Shown here: positions 53,261-62,521 of the stretch, in pieces | Position numbering within the stretch: the first letter of the stretch is position 1 | Layout of the letters: each line of letters begins with the position of its first letter | Source of the DNA: Phycisphaerae bacterium | Lineage (GTDB): Bacteria > Chloroflexota > Anaerolineae > 4572-78 > J111 | NCBI GenBank assembly: GCA_028285035.1 | Contig: JANQQF010000053.1 | Coordinates: 62,001 to 126,000, forward strand | Reading direction: 5' to 3' | Length of the DNA: 64,000 nucleotides | Notes under the pieces: model-generated | What the model was told of the DNA's origin: nothing | Databases searched by the model: none | The model's input: the letters and a program-made list of their open reading frames with translations, nothing else | Translations under genes and position numbers: made by a program

Positions 53261-54214
53261 ATGATCGATCAATTCCCTCACCTCAGAGCCGCCGTTGTCC
53301 AGGCTGCTCCTATTCTTTTCGACCGTGAAGCAACGGTCGAAAAAACAGTTCAATTGACCCTAGAAGCTGCGGCACAGGGGGCCAACTTGATTCTCTTCCC
53401 TGAGGCATTCATTCCCTGTTATCCACGTGGTCTTGGCTTTGGCACTGTCGTCGGCAGTCGTAGCCCTGAAGGCCGTTGTACCTGGCAACGCTACTGGACC
53501 AATGCCGTCGATGTGCCCGGACCGGCCACCGAGGCGCTAGGCAAGGTGGCTCGGCAGACCAGTACCTATCTGATGGTCGGCGTGATTGAACGAGATACCA
53601 GCTTTAGCGGAGGGACTCTGTACTGTACGATGCTCTACTTTGGGCCAACCGGAGAGTTGCTCGGCAAGCATCGCAAACTCAAACCCACCGCTGCTGAGCG
53701 TCTAATCTGGGGTGAAGGTGATGGGAGTACCTTAACCACCATTGACACTGAGTATGGCACAATGGGTGGCTTGATCTGCTGGGAGAACTACATGCCCTTG
53801 GCCCGGATGGCGATGTACAGCAAAGGCGTCGATATCTATCTGGCCCCTACCGCTGATAGCCGCGATAGCTGGCAGGCGACTCTCCGCCACATCGCGTGTG
53901 AAGGCCGCTGCTTTGTCTTGGGGTGTAATCAATTTGTGACCAAGTCAATGTACCCGGCGGATTTAGAGGGTATCGGGGATTTGGATAATCAGCCGGAGAC
54001 TATGTGCCGGGGGGGGAGTGCCATTATCTCGCCGTTGGGCGATGTTTTGGCCGGACCGCTCTATGATGAAGAAGGTGTTCTCTACGCTGACCTGGATTTG
54101 GCAGAGGTGGCCCGTAGCAAATTTGACTTTGACGTGGTGGGGCATTACGCTCGACCGGATGTATTTCAGCTTGTTGTTAATGAAAAGCCAAATCTACCCG
54201 TTGTCAGTTCTTGA
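53261..54214 (+). CDS. Nitrilase
   Basis: The 317-residue protein carries the nitrilase triad: Glu 48 in LILFPEAFIP, Lys 139 in KHRKLKPT and Cys 173 in GGLICWENYMP, with the aliphatic/aryl nitrilase pattern RLIWGEGDG. It hydrolyses nitriles to acids and ammonia. By eye its codons look richer in G and C than those of kdgA upstream, hinting at acquisition. It overlaps the convergent methyltransferase gene by 11 bp. GGAG precedes the ATG. Confidence 0.93.
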   Translation: MIDQFPHLRAAVVQAAPILFDREATVEKTVQLTLEAAAQGANLILFPEAFIPCYPRGLGFGTVVGSRSPEGRCTWQRYWTNAVDVPGPATEALGKVARQTSTYLMVGVIERDTSFSGGTLYCTMLYFGPTGELLGKHRKLKPTAAERLIWGEGDGSTLTTIDTEYGTMGGLICWENYMPLARMAMYSKGVDIYLAPTADSRDSWQATLRHIACEGRCFVLGCNQFVTKSMYPADLEGIGDLDNQPETMCRGGSAIISPLGDVLAGPLYDEEGVLYADLDLAEVARSKFDFDVVGHYARPDVFQLVVNEKPNLPVVSS

Positions 54215-54842
54215 TTAAAGGTCGACGGGCCACGATCAGCCAGCCGGGACGATCCAATGTCTCCATATAATTGGACGCCTCGGTTTTTAGGATTTGCCAT
54301 ACGCTATCTTGTTCCAAGCGGGCGAAGTGGGTGGGGTAATCATCATCAACATAAGGCTGGGCGTTGAGATAAATGACGATGATGCCATCTCGTTTGACGG
54401 TGCGGATGATTTCCGGTAAATTTTCAGGGCCGACGTGTCCATTTCCAAACGAGCCGACACAGATAATTGCTTCGTATGCCTCATCTGCAATATCGAGGGG
54501 GGTGGTTAAATCCCCTTCAATGAGATTTTGATAAACCTGTTTCTTAGCCGCTTCTTGCAACATTCCTGTTGAAATATCCAAGCCATCAATCGTGGCATAT
54601 CCGAGCCGATGTAATTCTTCCCCAGCCAACCCCGTCCCACAGCCATAATCAATGATTGCTACCGTCTTGTCAGGGCAGTATTCAGCAAAGGCCTCCGCTG
54701 CGATGCGTGGTGCAACATAACCATACGTTTCACTCAAATCATGGTCATAATCTTCCGCCCAATCATTATAAATATCTGTCGAATAATCCCCTGGCTCTAG
54801 TGAACTGACCCGCCGCAAAATCCCTTTCCCTTTGTCTGCCAT
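54204..54842 (-). CDS. Class I SAM-dependent methyltransferase
   Basis: The 212-residue protein has motif I VAIIDYGCGTGLAGEELHRLG (about 62-82), motif II GLDISTGML and IICVGSFGNGHVGPENL, a Rossmann methyltransferase of the UbiE/Williams-Beuren-like group. ATG 54842 was chosen because GGGAGG lies seven bases upstream, ten codons inside the longest frame. The substrate is unknown. It is the last gene of the minus-strand catabolic block. Confidence 0.85.
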   Translation of the reverse strand: MADKGKGILRRVSSLEPGDYSTDIYNDWAEDYDHDLSETYGYVAPRIAAEAFAEYCPDKTVAIIDYGCGTGLAGEELHRLGYATIDGLDISTGMLQEAAKKQVYQNLIEGDLTTPLDIADEAYEAIICVGSFGNGHVGPENLPEIIRTVKRDGIIVIYLNAQPYVDDDYPTHFARLEQDSVWQILKTEASNYMETLDRPGWLIVARRPLIKN

Positions 54843-54865
54843 GATCTTCCTCCCGTGAAGATAAA

Positions 54866-54916
54866 GTAACACAGGCTTCTAGCCTGTTGACTCGCAGGCA
54901 GGGATGCCTACGTTAC
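54866..54916. repeat. REP-like compound hairpin
   Basis: ACAGGCT-TCT-AGCCTGT (54871-54887) is a perfect hairpin, followed by GGCA..TGCC (54897-54908). The whole is closed by GTAAC (54866-54870) and GTTAC (54912-54916). Elements of this GCAGGCA/ACAGGCT style are common in some Chloroflexota and cyanobacterial genomes. Confidence 0.65.
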
Positions 54917-54981
54917 ATCTTTTCGTTGATGGTGTGTAAAACTCATGAACACCTCTCTGATATTTTCCCCACCATTCACAA

Positions 54982-55917
54982 TTAATACCCTGCTTCTCGA
55001 TCCACCTGATGCAACAACGACTCGCCTGCTGTCAAACGGCGATAATTCTCAGCCACATCCTCTAGCCCACCAGTCAAGTGCCAACCTGAAACGTGGGGCG
55101 TGATGGTGATTTTTGGATGTGACCAGAAGGGATGATCTTTGGGGACGGGCTCGGTTCGAAAGACATCTAAGACCGCACCGCCTAAATGCCCATTGTTTAA
55201 GGCAGCTAATAAATCGTCCTCTACAATCAAATTGCCTCGCCCCACATTAATCAACATGGCCCCAGGTTTCATTGCCGCAAACATTGCCGCGTCAAACAAA
55301 TCTGCTGTTTGTGGCGTTGAGGGGAGCACTGAGGCCACATAATCACACTCGGCGAGCAAAGGTTTCAGTGTATCTAGGCCATAACGGCATTCGACATTGG
55401 GAATGTCTTTGGGAGATCGACTCCAACCTAAAACGCGAAAGCCAAGGTGAGTGAACAACTGAGCTGTACGCCCCCCGATGTGTCCCAAGCCTAAAACCCC
55501 GACCGTTGTCTTAGGTGTTTCATGTGGCCCTCGCTTCTCCCAAATCTTGTTAGCTTGATTTTCCGCATGAAAGGCCATATTCCGCTGCTCTCGCAAAACG
55601 TATGCCAAACAGAACTCAGCGATTTCTTGGGCCGGAGCATCAGGCTTAAGTCGAGCTACCTTAACGTGAGGTGGCAATTCTGGGTCACCGACAATCCCCT
55701 CCACGCCAGCCCCTAATTTTTGCACCAATTGTAGATTGGGAAGTTGCCGGGCCAACCCAGAGGTTAACTTCACGCAGGCGAGCATGATAATATCAGTAGG
55801 ATCACCAAGATTGTTGCCGCAGCGAATATCGGCGTCTGGAATAAGTGGCTGCAGCACATCCCGTAAACTTTCATCTGTCATCCACTCTGGCATCCGAATG
55901 TCGATTAAGAGAGCCAT
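54982..55917 (-). CDS. D-isomer-specific 2-hydroxyacid dehydrogenase
   Basis: The 311-residue protein has the NAD-binding GVLGLGHIGGRTAQLF, catalytic Arg in NVGRGNLIVEDDLL, Glu in FRTEPVP and His in ITPHVSGWHLTGG. The N-terminal MALLIDIRMPEWM start (ATG 55917) has AAGGA eight bases upstream. The product may reduce a keto acid of the surrounding catabolic genes. The end of this gene lies 139 bp before the methyltransferase start, a gap holding the compound hairpin. Confidence 0.9.
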   Translation of the reverse strand: MALLIDIRMPEWMTDESLRDVLQPLIPDADIRCGNNLGDPTDIIMLACVKLTSGLARQLPNLQLVQKLGAGVEGIVGDPELPPHVKVARLKPDAPAQEIAEFCLAYVLREQRNMAFHAENQANKIWEKRGPHETPKTTVGVLGLGHIGGRTAQLFTHLGFRVLGWSRSPKDIPNVECRYGLDTLKPLLAECDYVASVLPSTPQTADLFDAAMFAAMKPGAMLINVGRGNLIVEDDLLAALNNGHLGGAVLDVFRTEPVPKDHPFWSHPKITITPHVSGWHLTGGLEDVAENYRRLTAGESLLHQVDREAGY

Positions 55918-56036
55918 TGAATTGGTTCCTTTTTTGTAGTAGGTCAAGAGATAACCGACGGGTACAGACAGAATTCAATCTACCCGAACTTCACAGAAAT
56001 CACACAAGACCTTTGTGTACTTTCGGGCATCTTTTT

Positions 56037-57395
56037 CTACAACGCCCGCATTACAAACTGCCCCTGCCCCGCTTGCCCTAAAAATTCACCCTGCTCGGTC
56101 AGCATCTGCCCCCGACCGATTGTAACACTAGGCCAGCCAGTAATCGTCAAGCCATCATAAGGCGTCCAATCGACATTTTCGTGCAGCGTTTCGGTTGAGA
56201 AGGTGAAGGATTGGTTGGGATCAAATATTACGAGGTCGGCATCATAGCCGACTGCAATCGTGCCCTTATTTTTAAGACCAAATAGTCGGGCTGGGGTTGT
56301 GCAACAGAGATCGACCCAGCGATTGAGGGAGAAGTATCCTGCCTGCACCCCTTGGTAAATCAGGGAAAAGCGCCCCTCGATAGAAGGCACTCCGCCGGGG
56401 ATGCGACTAAAATTGTCTAGCCCCCGCGCTTTGTCGGCGTTGTTGAAGGGGCAGTGGTCTGTAGTGACGATTTGAAGATGGTTATGAGCTAACGCATCCC
56501 AAACGTGAGCTTGTTCCGCTTTTGGTCGCAGTGGGGGGGCGCATACAGGCTGTGCCCCCGCAATCCCTGGCCGATCATACAGCGAGTCATCCAGAAAAAG
56601 GTATTGTGGACACGTTTCGCCTGTGATGGGTAAGCCACGTTGTCGAGCGGCAATGATGCGATCGATAACACTTTGGCAGCCAATATGGAAAATATGAAGT
56701 GGGACGCCGACAAATTCGGCCAGATCAATCACTCGGCCTGCTGCTTCACCTTCGATTGAAGCGGGCCGACTACGGGGATGCCAATGGGGTGTGGTGCGAC
56801 CTGCTGCCAAATTTTGCTCAATCAGGGTACAGATGACCTCCCAATTCTCAGCGTGAACGACCGGGAGACCCCCAACGGCTTTGATACCTTGCAGGGCCTG
56901 CAACAATTCCGCATCGTTGAGGCGAAAGCCATAGGCCATATAAAGTTTGAACGTGGGGCATCCGGCCTCAACCACGGTTGCAAGCTGATCCAGCTTTTCA
57001 ATGCTGGGTGGATCAATCGTGATGTGGAACCCATAATCAATGACTGATTTTGCATCGGCAATAGCCCGTTTCGCAACGAGGGCATCACGCAAGGTCTCAT
57101 CAGCGTTTGGCTCGATAAAGTCGATGATTGTTGTTGTGCCGCCAAAGGCAGCCGCACGCGTGCCTGTGAAAAAATCATCAGCGGAGACAACACCATCACC
57201 GAGCGACATTTCCATATGCACGTGAACATCAATCGCCCCAGGCGTCACCAACTTGCCTGTAGCATCAATCTCTCGCTCACCGACGAAGTCGCGTCCAATC
57301 GCGGTAATCGTCTCGCCCTGTATCGCCACATCAGCTTGATAGGTGGCGTCGGCAGTGACAACTGTTCCATTTTTGATGACGAGATCGTAGGTCAT
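56037..57395 (-). CDS. Dihydropyrimidinase/hydantoinase
   Basis: The 452-residue cyclic amidohydrolase has the metal-binding DVHVHME (about 55-61), the carbamylated Lys in FKLYMAYG (about 150), PVVHAEN and HIFHIGC for the second metal, and TTDHCPF. Such enzymes open dihydropyrimidine or hydantoin rings. It starts 4 bp after the CoA-transferase stop, so they are cotranscribed. The substrate in this aromatic context is unclear. Confidence 0.9.
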   Translation of the reverse strand: MTYDLVIKNGTVVTADATYQADVAIQGETITAIGRDFVGEREIDATGKLVTPGAIDVHVHMEMSLGDGVVSADDFFTGTRAAAFGGTTTIIDFIEPNADETLRDALVAKRAIADAKSVIDYGFHITIDPPSIEKLDQLATVVEAGCPTFKLYMAYGFRLNDAELLQALQGIKAVGGLPVVHAENWEVICTLIEQNLAAGRTTPHWHPRSRPASIEGEAAGRVIDLAEFVGVPLHIFHIGCQSVIDRIIAARQRGLPITGETCPQYLFLDDSLYDRPGIAGAQPVCAPPLRPKAEQAHVWDALAHNHLQIVTTDHCPFNNADKARGLDNFSRIPGGVPSIEGRFSLIYQGVQAGYFSLNRWVDLCCTTPARLFGLKNKGTIAVGYDADLVIFDPNQSFTFSTETLHENVDWTPYDGLTITGWPSVTIGRGQMLTEQGEFLGQAGQGQFVMRAL

Positions 57396-57399
57396 CGGA

Positions 57400-58743
57400 C
57401 TATAAGCTCACCACAAATTCTGCTGATGTTTTGGCTTGAACCTCTTCCAGTGTTGCATTAGGCATCAAGCCCGTCAAGGTGAGTTTGCCATCGATGAAGC
57501 GGAAAATTGCCAGATCAGTGATGATAACATCGACTGAATTGAGCGCGGTTAGAGGCAAGGTGCAACTGGGGACAATTTTTGGGCTACCATCGCGGCTGGT
57601 GTGGGTCATGGTGATAATGAGGCGTTTGGCCCCAGACGCCAGATCCATTGCCCCGCCAACACCGAGAAGTGGCTTGCCAGGCACCGCCCAGTTGGCCAGA
57701 TTAGCCTGCTCATCCACCTGCAAGCCCCCCATAATCGCCGCATCAATGTGCCCCCCCCGGATCATAGCAAACGAGGCGGCACTGTCAAAGTAGCTACTAC
57801 CAGGTAAGGCCGTTACCGGGATTTTTCCTGCATTCACCGGATAATCCATCGCCCCACCCGCTTCAGGGGCTGGGCCAACGCCAAGCATCCCATTTTCAGT
57901 GTGCAAGATGATACCGTGTTCGGGGGTAATTAAATCGGCCACCAAGGTGGGGATGCCCACACCAAGGTTGACGATGTCCCCTCGGTTTAGCTCGGCGAGT
58001 GCGGCCTTTGCCATATTCATTCGCCCTTCGTCCACCTTTTTAGCTCCCCCTGAAATCGAGGCTGACGACCCTAAATCTTCCAGAGTGGTATGGGCTTGGA
58101 TCAGGTAATCGACAAAGCAGCCAGGGGTGTGAATTTGGTTGGGATCAAGCTCGCCCTCGGGGACGATGTGTTCAGCCTCCGCAATGACCAAATCAGAGGC
58201 AGTGGCCATCGCCTGATTAAAGTTGTTTTCGGTCATCCGATAGACCAAATTCCCGGCGGTGTCGGCTTGCCAGGCTCGGATCAAGGACACATTTCCCCGA
58301 ATGGCAGGTTGATAGACGTAGGTTTTGCCATCAATGACCTTCGTCTCTTTGCCTTCAGCGAGCTTGGTGCCAGCAGAGGTCGGAGTGAAAAAGCCCCCGA
58401 TACCGGCCCCGCCAGCCCGCAGCGCTTCGGCCATTGACCCCTGAGGGATCAACTCGACCTCCATTGCCCCGGATTGGGCGGCTTCAACCGCTTCACGGTT
58501 GCTGGTGAAAAAGGAGCCGATGGCCTTCTTGATCCGGCCGCGGCGGAGTAATCGACCACCCCCCAGATCGGGCTCACCGACGTTGTTTGCCACATAGGTG
58601 AGATCGGTCGTGTCGGTCTCGGCGATAGCGTGGAGGAGATGCACTGGATTGCCGGTCATCCCAAAGCCACCCACGAGAATGGTGTCACCTGATTTTACTT
58701 TTGTAGCAGCCTCTTCGGCTGTGATTTGTGGAACAGTTTTCAT
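57400..58743 (-). CDS. Fused 3-oxoacid/3-oxoadipate CoA-transferase (A and B parts)
   Basis: The 447-residue protein joins both class I CoA-transferase subunits: A (about 1-225, [15 protein letters not shown]) and B (about 240-447, [13 protein letters not shown] with catalytic Glu in LHTENGMLG). Within a pca cluster the likely reaction is transfer of CoA from succinyl-CoA to 3-oxoadipate, replacing separate pcaI and pcaJ; acetoacetate is an alternative. I chose ATG 58743, preceded by GAGGG, since upstream residues do not belong to the family. Confidence 0.87.
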   Translation of the reverse strand: MKTVPQITAEEAATKVKSGDTILVGGFGMTGNPVHLLHAIAETDTTDLTYVANNVGEPDLGGGRLLRRGRIKKAIGSFFTSNREAVEAAQSGAMEVELIPQGSMAEALRAGGAGIGGFFTPTSAGTKLAEGKETKVIDGKTYVYQPAIRGNVSLIRAWQADTAGNLVYRMTENNFNQAMATASDLVIAEAEHIVPEGELDPNQIHTPGCFVDYLIQAHTTLEDLGSSASISGGAKKVDEGRMNMAKAALAELNRGDIVNLGVGIPTLVADLITPEHGIILHTENGMLGVGPAPEAGGAMDYPVNAGKIPVTALPGSSYFDSAASFAMIRGGHIDAAIMGGLQVDEQANLANWAVPGKPLLGVGGAMDLASGAKRLIITMTHTSRDGSPKIVPSCTLPLTALNSVDVIITDLAIFRFIDGKLTLTGLMPNATLEEVQAKTSAEFVVSL

Positions 58744-58819
58744 CAATAAAACCCTCGGCCTCTTATCAAATTTTTGGATTTCGGAAATTGACAAGCCTAT
58801 TTGGAGGAAGGAAATGATA

Positions 58820-58853
58820 AATAGTAATTGGTAATTAAACATCAATTACTATT
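58820..58853. repeat. Inverted word repeat
   Basis: AATAGTAATTG (58820-58830) and CAATTACTATT (58843-58853) pair perfectly. Further TACC/ATTACCAAT words follow to 58874. It lies in the gap between pcaB and the CoA-transferase gene. Confidence 0.6.
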
Positions 58854-58919
58854 TACCGTTCACCAATTACCAATCAAAAGTATATGGGGGTGTTCCCTAA
58901 ATCCGTCTCAATTTATACT

Positions 58920-60266
58920 TCACATACTACGTTCATAATTCGCTTCACGCAAAACGCGATCAATGAATGTCTCTGATGCGCCAAAGTAGGCTGTTTCATC
59001 TTTCAAGGCTTCCCAATCGAGGGAAAGTTCGATATCATCGCGGACAACATCGACCAAGTGACGATTATCAGCTAGGACAACGCGAACGGCTTTGGTAACG
59101 ATGGCTTTTGCGTCGGTTCGGCTCATATGCTCGGCCAGGGCAAAGCTAACGGCCTCAGCCAGCATCAGGCCATTTGAGGCGGCGACATTGTCTCGCATTT
59201 GTTGCTCGTTCACCACCAGATTTTCGCTCAAAAAGAGCGCTTTGCTTAAGGCCACGCCTGTTAGGGCGACCATCTGTGGTAAATTGAGCCACTCCACCTG
59301 CCAGCCGTGGGTGGCGCGTTCGTGTTCTTGAATGAGCGCGTGGTGCATCGAGGAGAGGAGACCTGCGTTGGTGCGGGCGGCAGCGATGATTAATTCGCTA
59401 ATGATGGGGTTGCTTTTTTGAGGCATTGTGCTGGAGCCGCCCCGCGATAAATCGGACGACTCACGTACCTCACCGACTTCGGTTTGGGCCATCAAAATAA
59501 TGTCCTGCCCCATCTTGGCCAACGTGCCACTGACCAGCGATAGCCAGCTTGCGAACTCAACGATATTATCGCGCTGGGTATGCCACGGGATGGGGGGAAC
59601 GGTCAGGTTGAGTTCCTTGGCTAAGCTTTCTTGCACAGCTAACCCTTGTTTGCCCAACGAAGCCAGCGTTCCTGAGGCTCCACCAAATTGGACTGTTAAC
59701 AAACGAGGACTCATCTCCATCAATCGTTGTCGATGCCGAAGCAATGGAGCCAGCCAGCCAGCGACTTTCAAGCCAAAGGAGATGGGGAGCGCCTGCTGCG
59801 AATGGGTTCGTCCCGCCATCAGGGTCTGGCGATGCTGATCGGCCATTTTTGCTAGATTTTCGATGATTGTATCGAGCCGTTTTGCTAAAATGGTCAGGGC
59901 TGCTCGGATTTGCAGGATCAGGGCAGTGTCCATAATATCCTGCGTTGTTGCCCCCCAATGAACATAGGAGGCAGCCTCATCCCCAACATGTGTTCGCAGT
60001 TGCTTGACCAACTCGATGATTGGTAGACCCACTTTTTCGGTACCAGCCTGTAGAGCTTCAAGCTCAATTTGAATATCAGTTGCTTCTGTAATAATGTTTT
60101 TAGCAACTTCTGCAGGAATTATATCAAGATCACTTTGTACCTTGGCCAGAGCTCCTTCGACATAAAGTAGATAGCGGACAAACTGCTCATCCGAAAAAAT
60201 CGGGGCGAGTTCAGCGTCACTAAAGATTGAGGCGTATATCGTTGAGTCGGTGGGTGAGAAAGTCAT
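58920..60266 (-). CDS. pcaB: 3-carboxy-cis,cis-muconate cycloisomerase
   Basis: The 448-residue fumarase/aspartase superfamily enzyme carries SYVHWGATTQDIMDTA (about 93-108), GRTHSQQALPISFGLK and the mobile loop signature GGSSTMPQKSNP (about 275-286). It lactonises 3-carboxymuconate in the protocatechuate branch. I placed the start at ATG 60266, 10 bp after the pcaG stop; the longer frame adds residues unlike the family. Adenylosuccinate lyase is the alternative family name, but the pca context settles it. Confidence 0.92.
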   Translation of the reverse strand: MTFSPTDSTIYASIFSDAELAPIFSDEQFVRYLLYVEGALAKVQSDLDIIPAEVAKNIITEATDIQIELEALQAGTEKVGLPIIELVKQLRTHVGDEAASYVHWGATTQDIMDTALILQIRAALTILAKRLDTIIENLAKMADQHRQTLMAGRTHSQQALPISFGLKVAGWLAPLLRHRQRLMEMSPRLLTVQFGGASGTLASLGKQGLAVQESLAKELNLTVPPIPWHTQRDNIVEFASWLSLVSGTLAKMGQDIILMAQTEVGEVRESSDLSRGGSSTMPQKSNPIISELIIAAARTNAGLLSSMHHALIQEHERATHGWQVEWLNLPQMVALTGVALSKALFLSENLVVNEQQMRDNVAASNGLMLAEAVSFALAEHMSRTDAKAIVTKAVRVVLADNRHLVDVVRDDIELSLDWEALKDETAYFGASETFIDRVLREANYERSM

Positions 60267-60276
60267 CGTCAATGAT

Positions 60277-60858
60277 CTATGGCTCAAAAAAGAGCATCGC
60301 ATTCTCGCCCTGCATGTTGATGTCAAAGTAGAAGGTTGGTGTTCCTTCTTGGTCATCACGGCAGGCAATTAACCGGCCTCGCTTATCTTCATCGATTGAG
60401 TTGAGGACGGGGTCCTTTGCATTTGCTTCTTCTTCATCTGAGAAGTAGAGACGGGTTACCGCGTGAAGCAAGGTGCCGCGCATGAAGACGCGGACGAGCA
60501 AATGAGGGGCTTGCCCTTGTTCGTCATCAAAGGGGACGACGCCTGGGCGGATGGTCTTGAGCCAATACATCCCATCATCATCCGTTCCGGCTCGGCCAAA
60601 ACCTCTGAAATTGGGGTCGGCTTGCTCACGACGAGGATCTTCTGGATGGTCATAAATTCCATTGCTATCGGCTTGCCAAATTTCGATCATCGCATCGTCG
60701 ATTGGCTTGCCATCACCATCCAAAACACGCCCTTTGATAAAAATTCGTTCACCCATCGTTTCATCTTTGACCAAATTATGTTGTTCCAGACCGGGTCGAA
60801 CCAGTCCAATCCGAAAATATGGTCCAACGGTTTGACTACCTGATTGTTTGAGTTCCAT
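60277..60858 (-). CDS. pcaG: Protocatechuate 3,4-dioxygenase, alpha subunit
   Basis: The 193-residue subunit has the intradiol dioxygenase fold: SQTVGPYFRIGL at the start, IFIKGRVLDGDGKPIDDAMIEIWQADSNGIY, GFGRAGTDDDGMYWLKTIRPG and APHLLVRVFMRG. As in other alpha subunits the iron ligands are missing (the Tyr and His of the beta subunit are replaced). GAAAGGTG precedes the ATG. It is separated from pcaH by 759 bp holding a response-regulator gene and a repeat. Confidence 0.93.
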   Translation of the reverse strand: MELKQSGSQTVGPYFRIGLVRPGLEQHNLVKDETMGERIFIKGRVLDGDGKPIDDAMIEIWQADSNGIYDHPEDPRREQADPNFRGFGRAGTDDDGMYWLKTIRPGVVPFDDEQGQAPHLLVRVFMRGTLLHAVTRLYFSDEEEANAKDPVLNSIDEDKRGRLIACRDDQEGTPTFYFDINMQGENAMLFFEP

Positions 60859-61205
60859 TATATTTCACCTTTCTTGTCAAAGCCACAGGGTAACAGGAGG
60901 CAAAGTGGCAAAGTAACATAATTGTTAGATTGTTGTCTTGTGCAATTGGTCTCCATACTGCCTCGCTAATTGTTTATCCTGTTTTGATCAGGATTTAGCT
61001 GTGACTGTATTATCAAGTAACCGGCAAGAACTTTTAGGAAAAACGATAAATATCAATTCGTGATTTTTGCTCAAGATAAGATTAATTTGGCCGGTTACTT
61101 CTAGATTTGGCGCGAAATTAACAACACTTGAGGTTGTTTTCGGTTTCTGGGTAAGCCTTTATTTCCTAAAACTTTTTGCCAAATACTCAAAACGATAAGA
61201 CCTCT
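60859..61205. other. Intergenic region inside the pca cluster
   Basis: About 350 bp between pcaG and the response-regulator gene. Most of its upper half is repeat copy B (61015-61197). The remainder (60859-61014) is AT-rich; I see no gene there. Confidence 0.6.
61015..61197. repeat. Dispersed structured intergenic repeat, copy B
   Basis: The best-formed copy. AAGTAACCGGC (61015-61025) and GCCGGTTACTT (61090-61100) are perfect complementary arms. Downstream it keeps the TTGAGGT..TTCGGTTT..GTAA..TTTATTTCCTAAAACTTTTT..CAAATACT string of copy A (5171-5345) and partly of copy C (38090-38160). It starts 8 bp after the response-regulator stop codon on the minus strand. Confidence 0.68.
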
Positions 61206-61577
61206 TTATTCTGATAATATCATATCAACCTTTTGAGTTAGCGATATTGGGCTAAAAGGTTTTGTGATATAGTCATCTGCCCCAGCGAGTAGACCCGCAT
61301 CAATGTCACTTTGTTGTCCTTGAGCTGAAAGTAGAATGACTTTGATATCTGTGGTCGCAGGATCTTTCTTTAGACGATAACATACATCAATGCCATTCAA
61401 GCGACTTTGGGGCATTTTTACATCCAGCAGGATCAAGTCAGGGTTTTCTGTTTGAGCAATTTCTATCGCTTGATCGCCATCCGTTGTGCTTAAAATCGTA
61501 TAATTATTGCCCAATGTTGCTTCAAGTAAATTTTGAATAGCAATCAAGTCATCGACAACGAGAATCTTCTTTTTCAT
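61206..61577 (-). CDS. Single-domain response regulator (CheY-like), paralogue of the one at 40368-40739
   Basis: The 123-residue receiver has VVDD (9-10), phosphoacceptor Asp 52 in LILLDVKMPQ, LLSAQ and ITKPF, but no output domain. I used ATG 61577, where the receiver begins; a TTG start at 61625 would overlap the pcaH stop and add 16 residues. Neither has a strong Shine-Dalgarno. Long identical blocks with the 40-kb copy indicate a duplication. It interrupts the normal pcaH-pcaG adjacency and may be cotranscribed with pcaH. Confidence 0.88.
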   Translation of the reverse strand: MKKKILVVDDLIAIQNLLEATLGNNYTILSTTDGDQAIEIAQTENPDLILLDVKMPQSRLNGIDVCYRLKKDPATTDIKVILLSAQGQQSDIDAGLLAGADDYITKPFSPISLTQKVDMILSE

Positions 61578-61617
61578 CGGAGATTTTGCTATCTTTCTAA
61601 ATAATTTGGATTTTTGT

Positions 61618-62325
61618 CTACTCAAATGGCGTCATCTTGGTTCCCGCCAAAATAATATCAAAGCGAAAACCGAGTGCCCACATTTCTTCGGTTACGTCGT
61701 GATCATAGAGTGAGATTAAACGATTACGGCCCGCTTCATCGGGAATGCTATTGAAAATCGGATCAAGCGGTTGCAGCGGATCGCCAGGGAAGTACATCTG
61801 CGTGACCAGACGCGACAGGAAATTTGTGCCAAACACAGAGAAATGAATATGGGCAGGTCGCCAAGCGTTGTAGTGATTGCCCCACGGATAAGCTCCTGGG
61901 CGGATCGTAACAAAACGATACTCACCTTTATCATTAGTGATACAGCGGCCCGCGCCCGTAAAGTTTGGGTCGAGCGGGGCATCATGTTGGTCATTTTTAT
62001 GGAGATACCGTCCCGTAGAATTGGCCTGCCAGACTTCGACCAGAGTGTTGGGGACAGGTTTATTATTTTCATCCAAGACGCGTCCCGTCACAATGATCCG
62101 CTCCCCGATAGGCTCACCATTTACCCGGGCATTGCTGGTGAGGTCGGCATCACTTTCGTCCACCTCGTCGGTGCCATACACCGGCCCTGTTAACTCTGAC
62201 AGTGTTTCCACTCGTGGGAGTAACGAGTCTTTTGGACCTCGCTTGGGCGTAGACGCATAGGGTGGGTAGATGTAGGGCGGATGATCTGGTAAATCAATTG
62301 GGTTTAAGGTTAAAACTTTCGACAT
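61618..62325 (-). CDS. pcaH: Protocatechuate 3,4-dioxygenase, beta subunit
   Basis: The 235-residue catalytic subunit holds all four ferric ligands: Tyr in STGRYLHK, Tyr in RPGAYPW and two His in WRPAHIHFSVFG. With pcaG it cleaves protocatechuate between the hydroxyls to 3-carboxy-cis,cis-muconate. AGGAGG lies seven bases before the ATG. The region upstream to pcaC is a 196-bp gap with word repeats. Confidence 0.96.
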   Translation of the reverse strand: MSKVLTLNPIDLPDHPPYIYPPYASTPKRGPKDSLLPRVETLSELTGPVYGTDEVDESDADLTSNARVNGEPIGERIIVTGRVLDENNKPVPNTLVEVWQANSTGRYLHKNDQHDAPLDPNFTGAGRCITNDKGEYRFVTIRPGAYPWGNHYNAWRPAHIHFSVFGTNFLSRLVTQMYFPGDPLQPLDPIFNSIPDEAGRNRLISLYDHDVTEEMWALGFRFDIILAGTKMTPFE

Positions 62326-62344
62326 TTAATCCTCCTGAAAAATA

Positions 62345-62475
62345 GTGTTTGGTGGCTAGTGAGTAATGATGAGTTAATATCGAAATCATCAACGTTTGGC
62401 TCACCATCACCTGCCATAAAAATTGCCAAAATTTTTTTCACTCCTTACTCGTACCAACACTCTACATTGGTGTGG
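62345..62475. repeat. Word repeats between pcaC and pcaH
   Basis: The GGTGGCTAGTGAGTAATG string near 62351 recurs in modified form near 62943 (GGTGGCGAGTGATTAGGG), and complementary words (TTACTC, CACTC) lie near 62440-62465. No gene is supported in this gap. Confidence 0.45.
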
Positions 62476-62521
62476 ATGGTGTAATGTAGAACATCACACC
62501 AATTATGCATTACGTTTAAAA

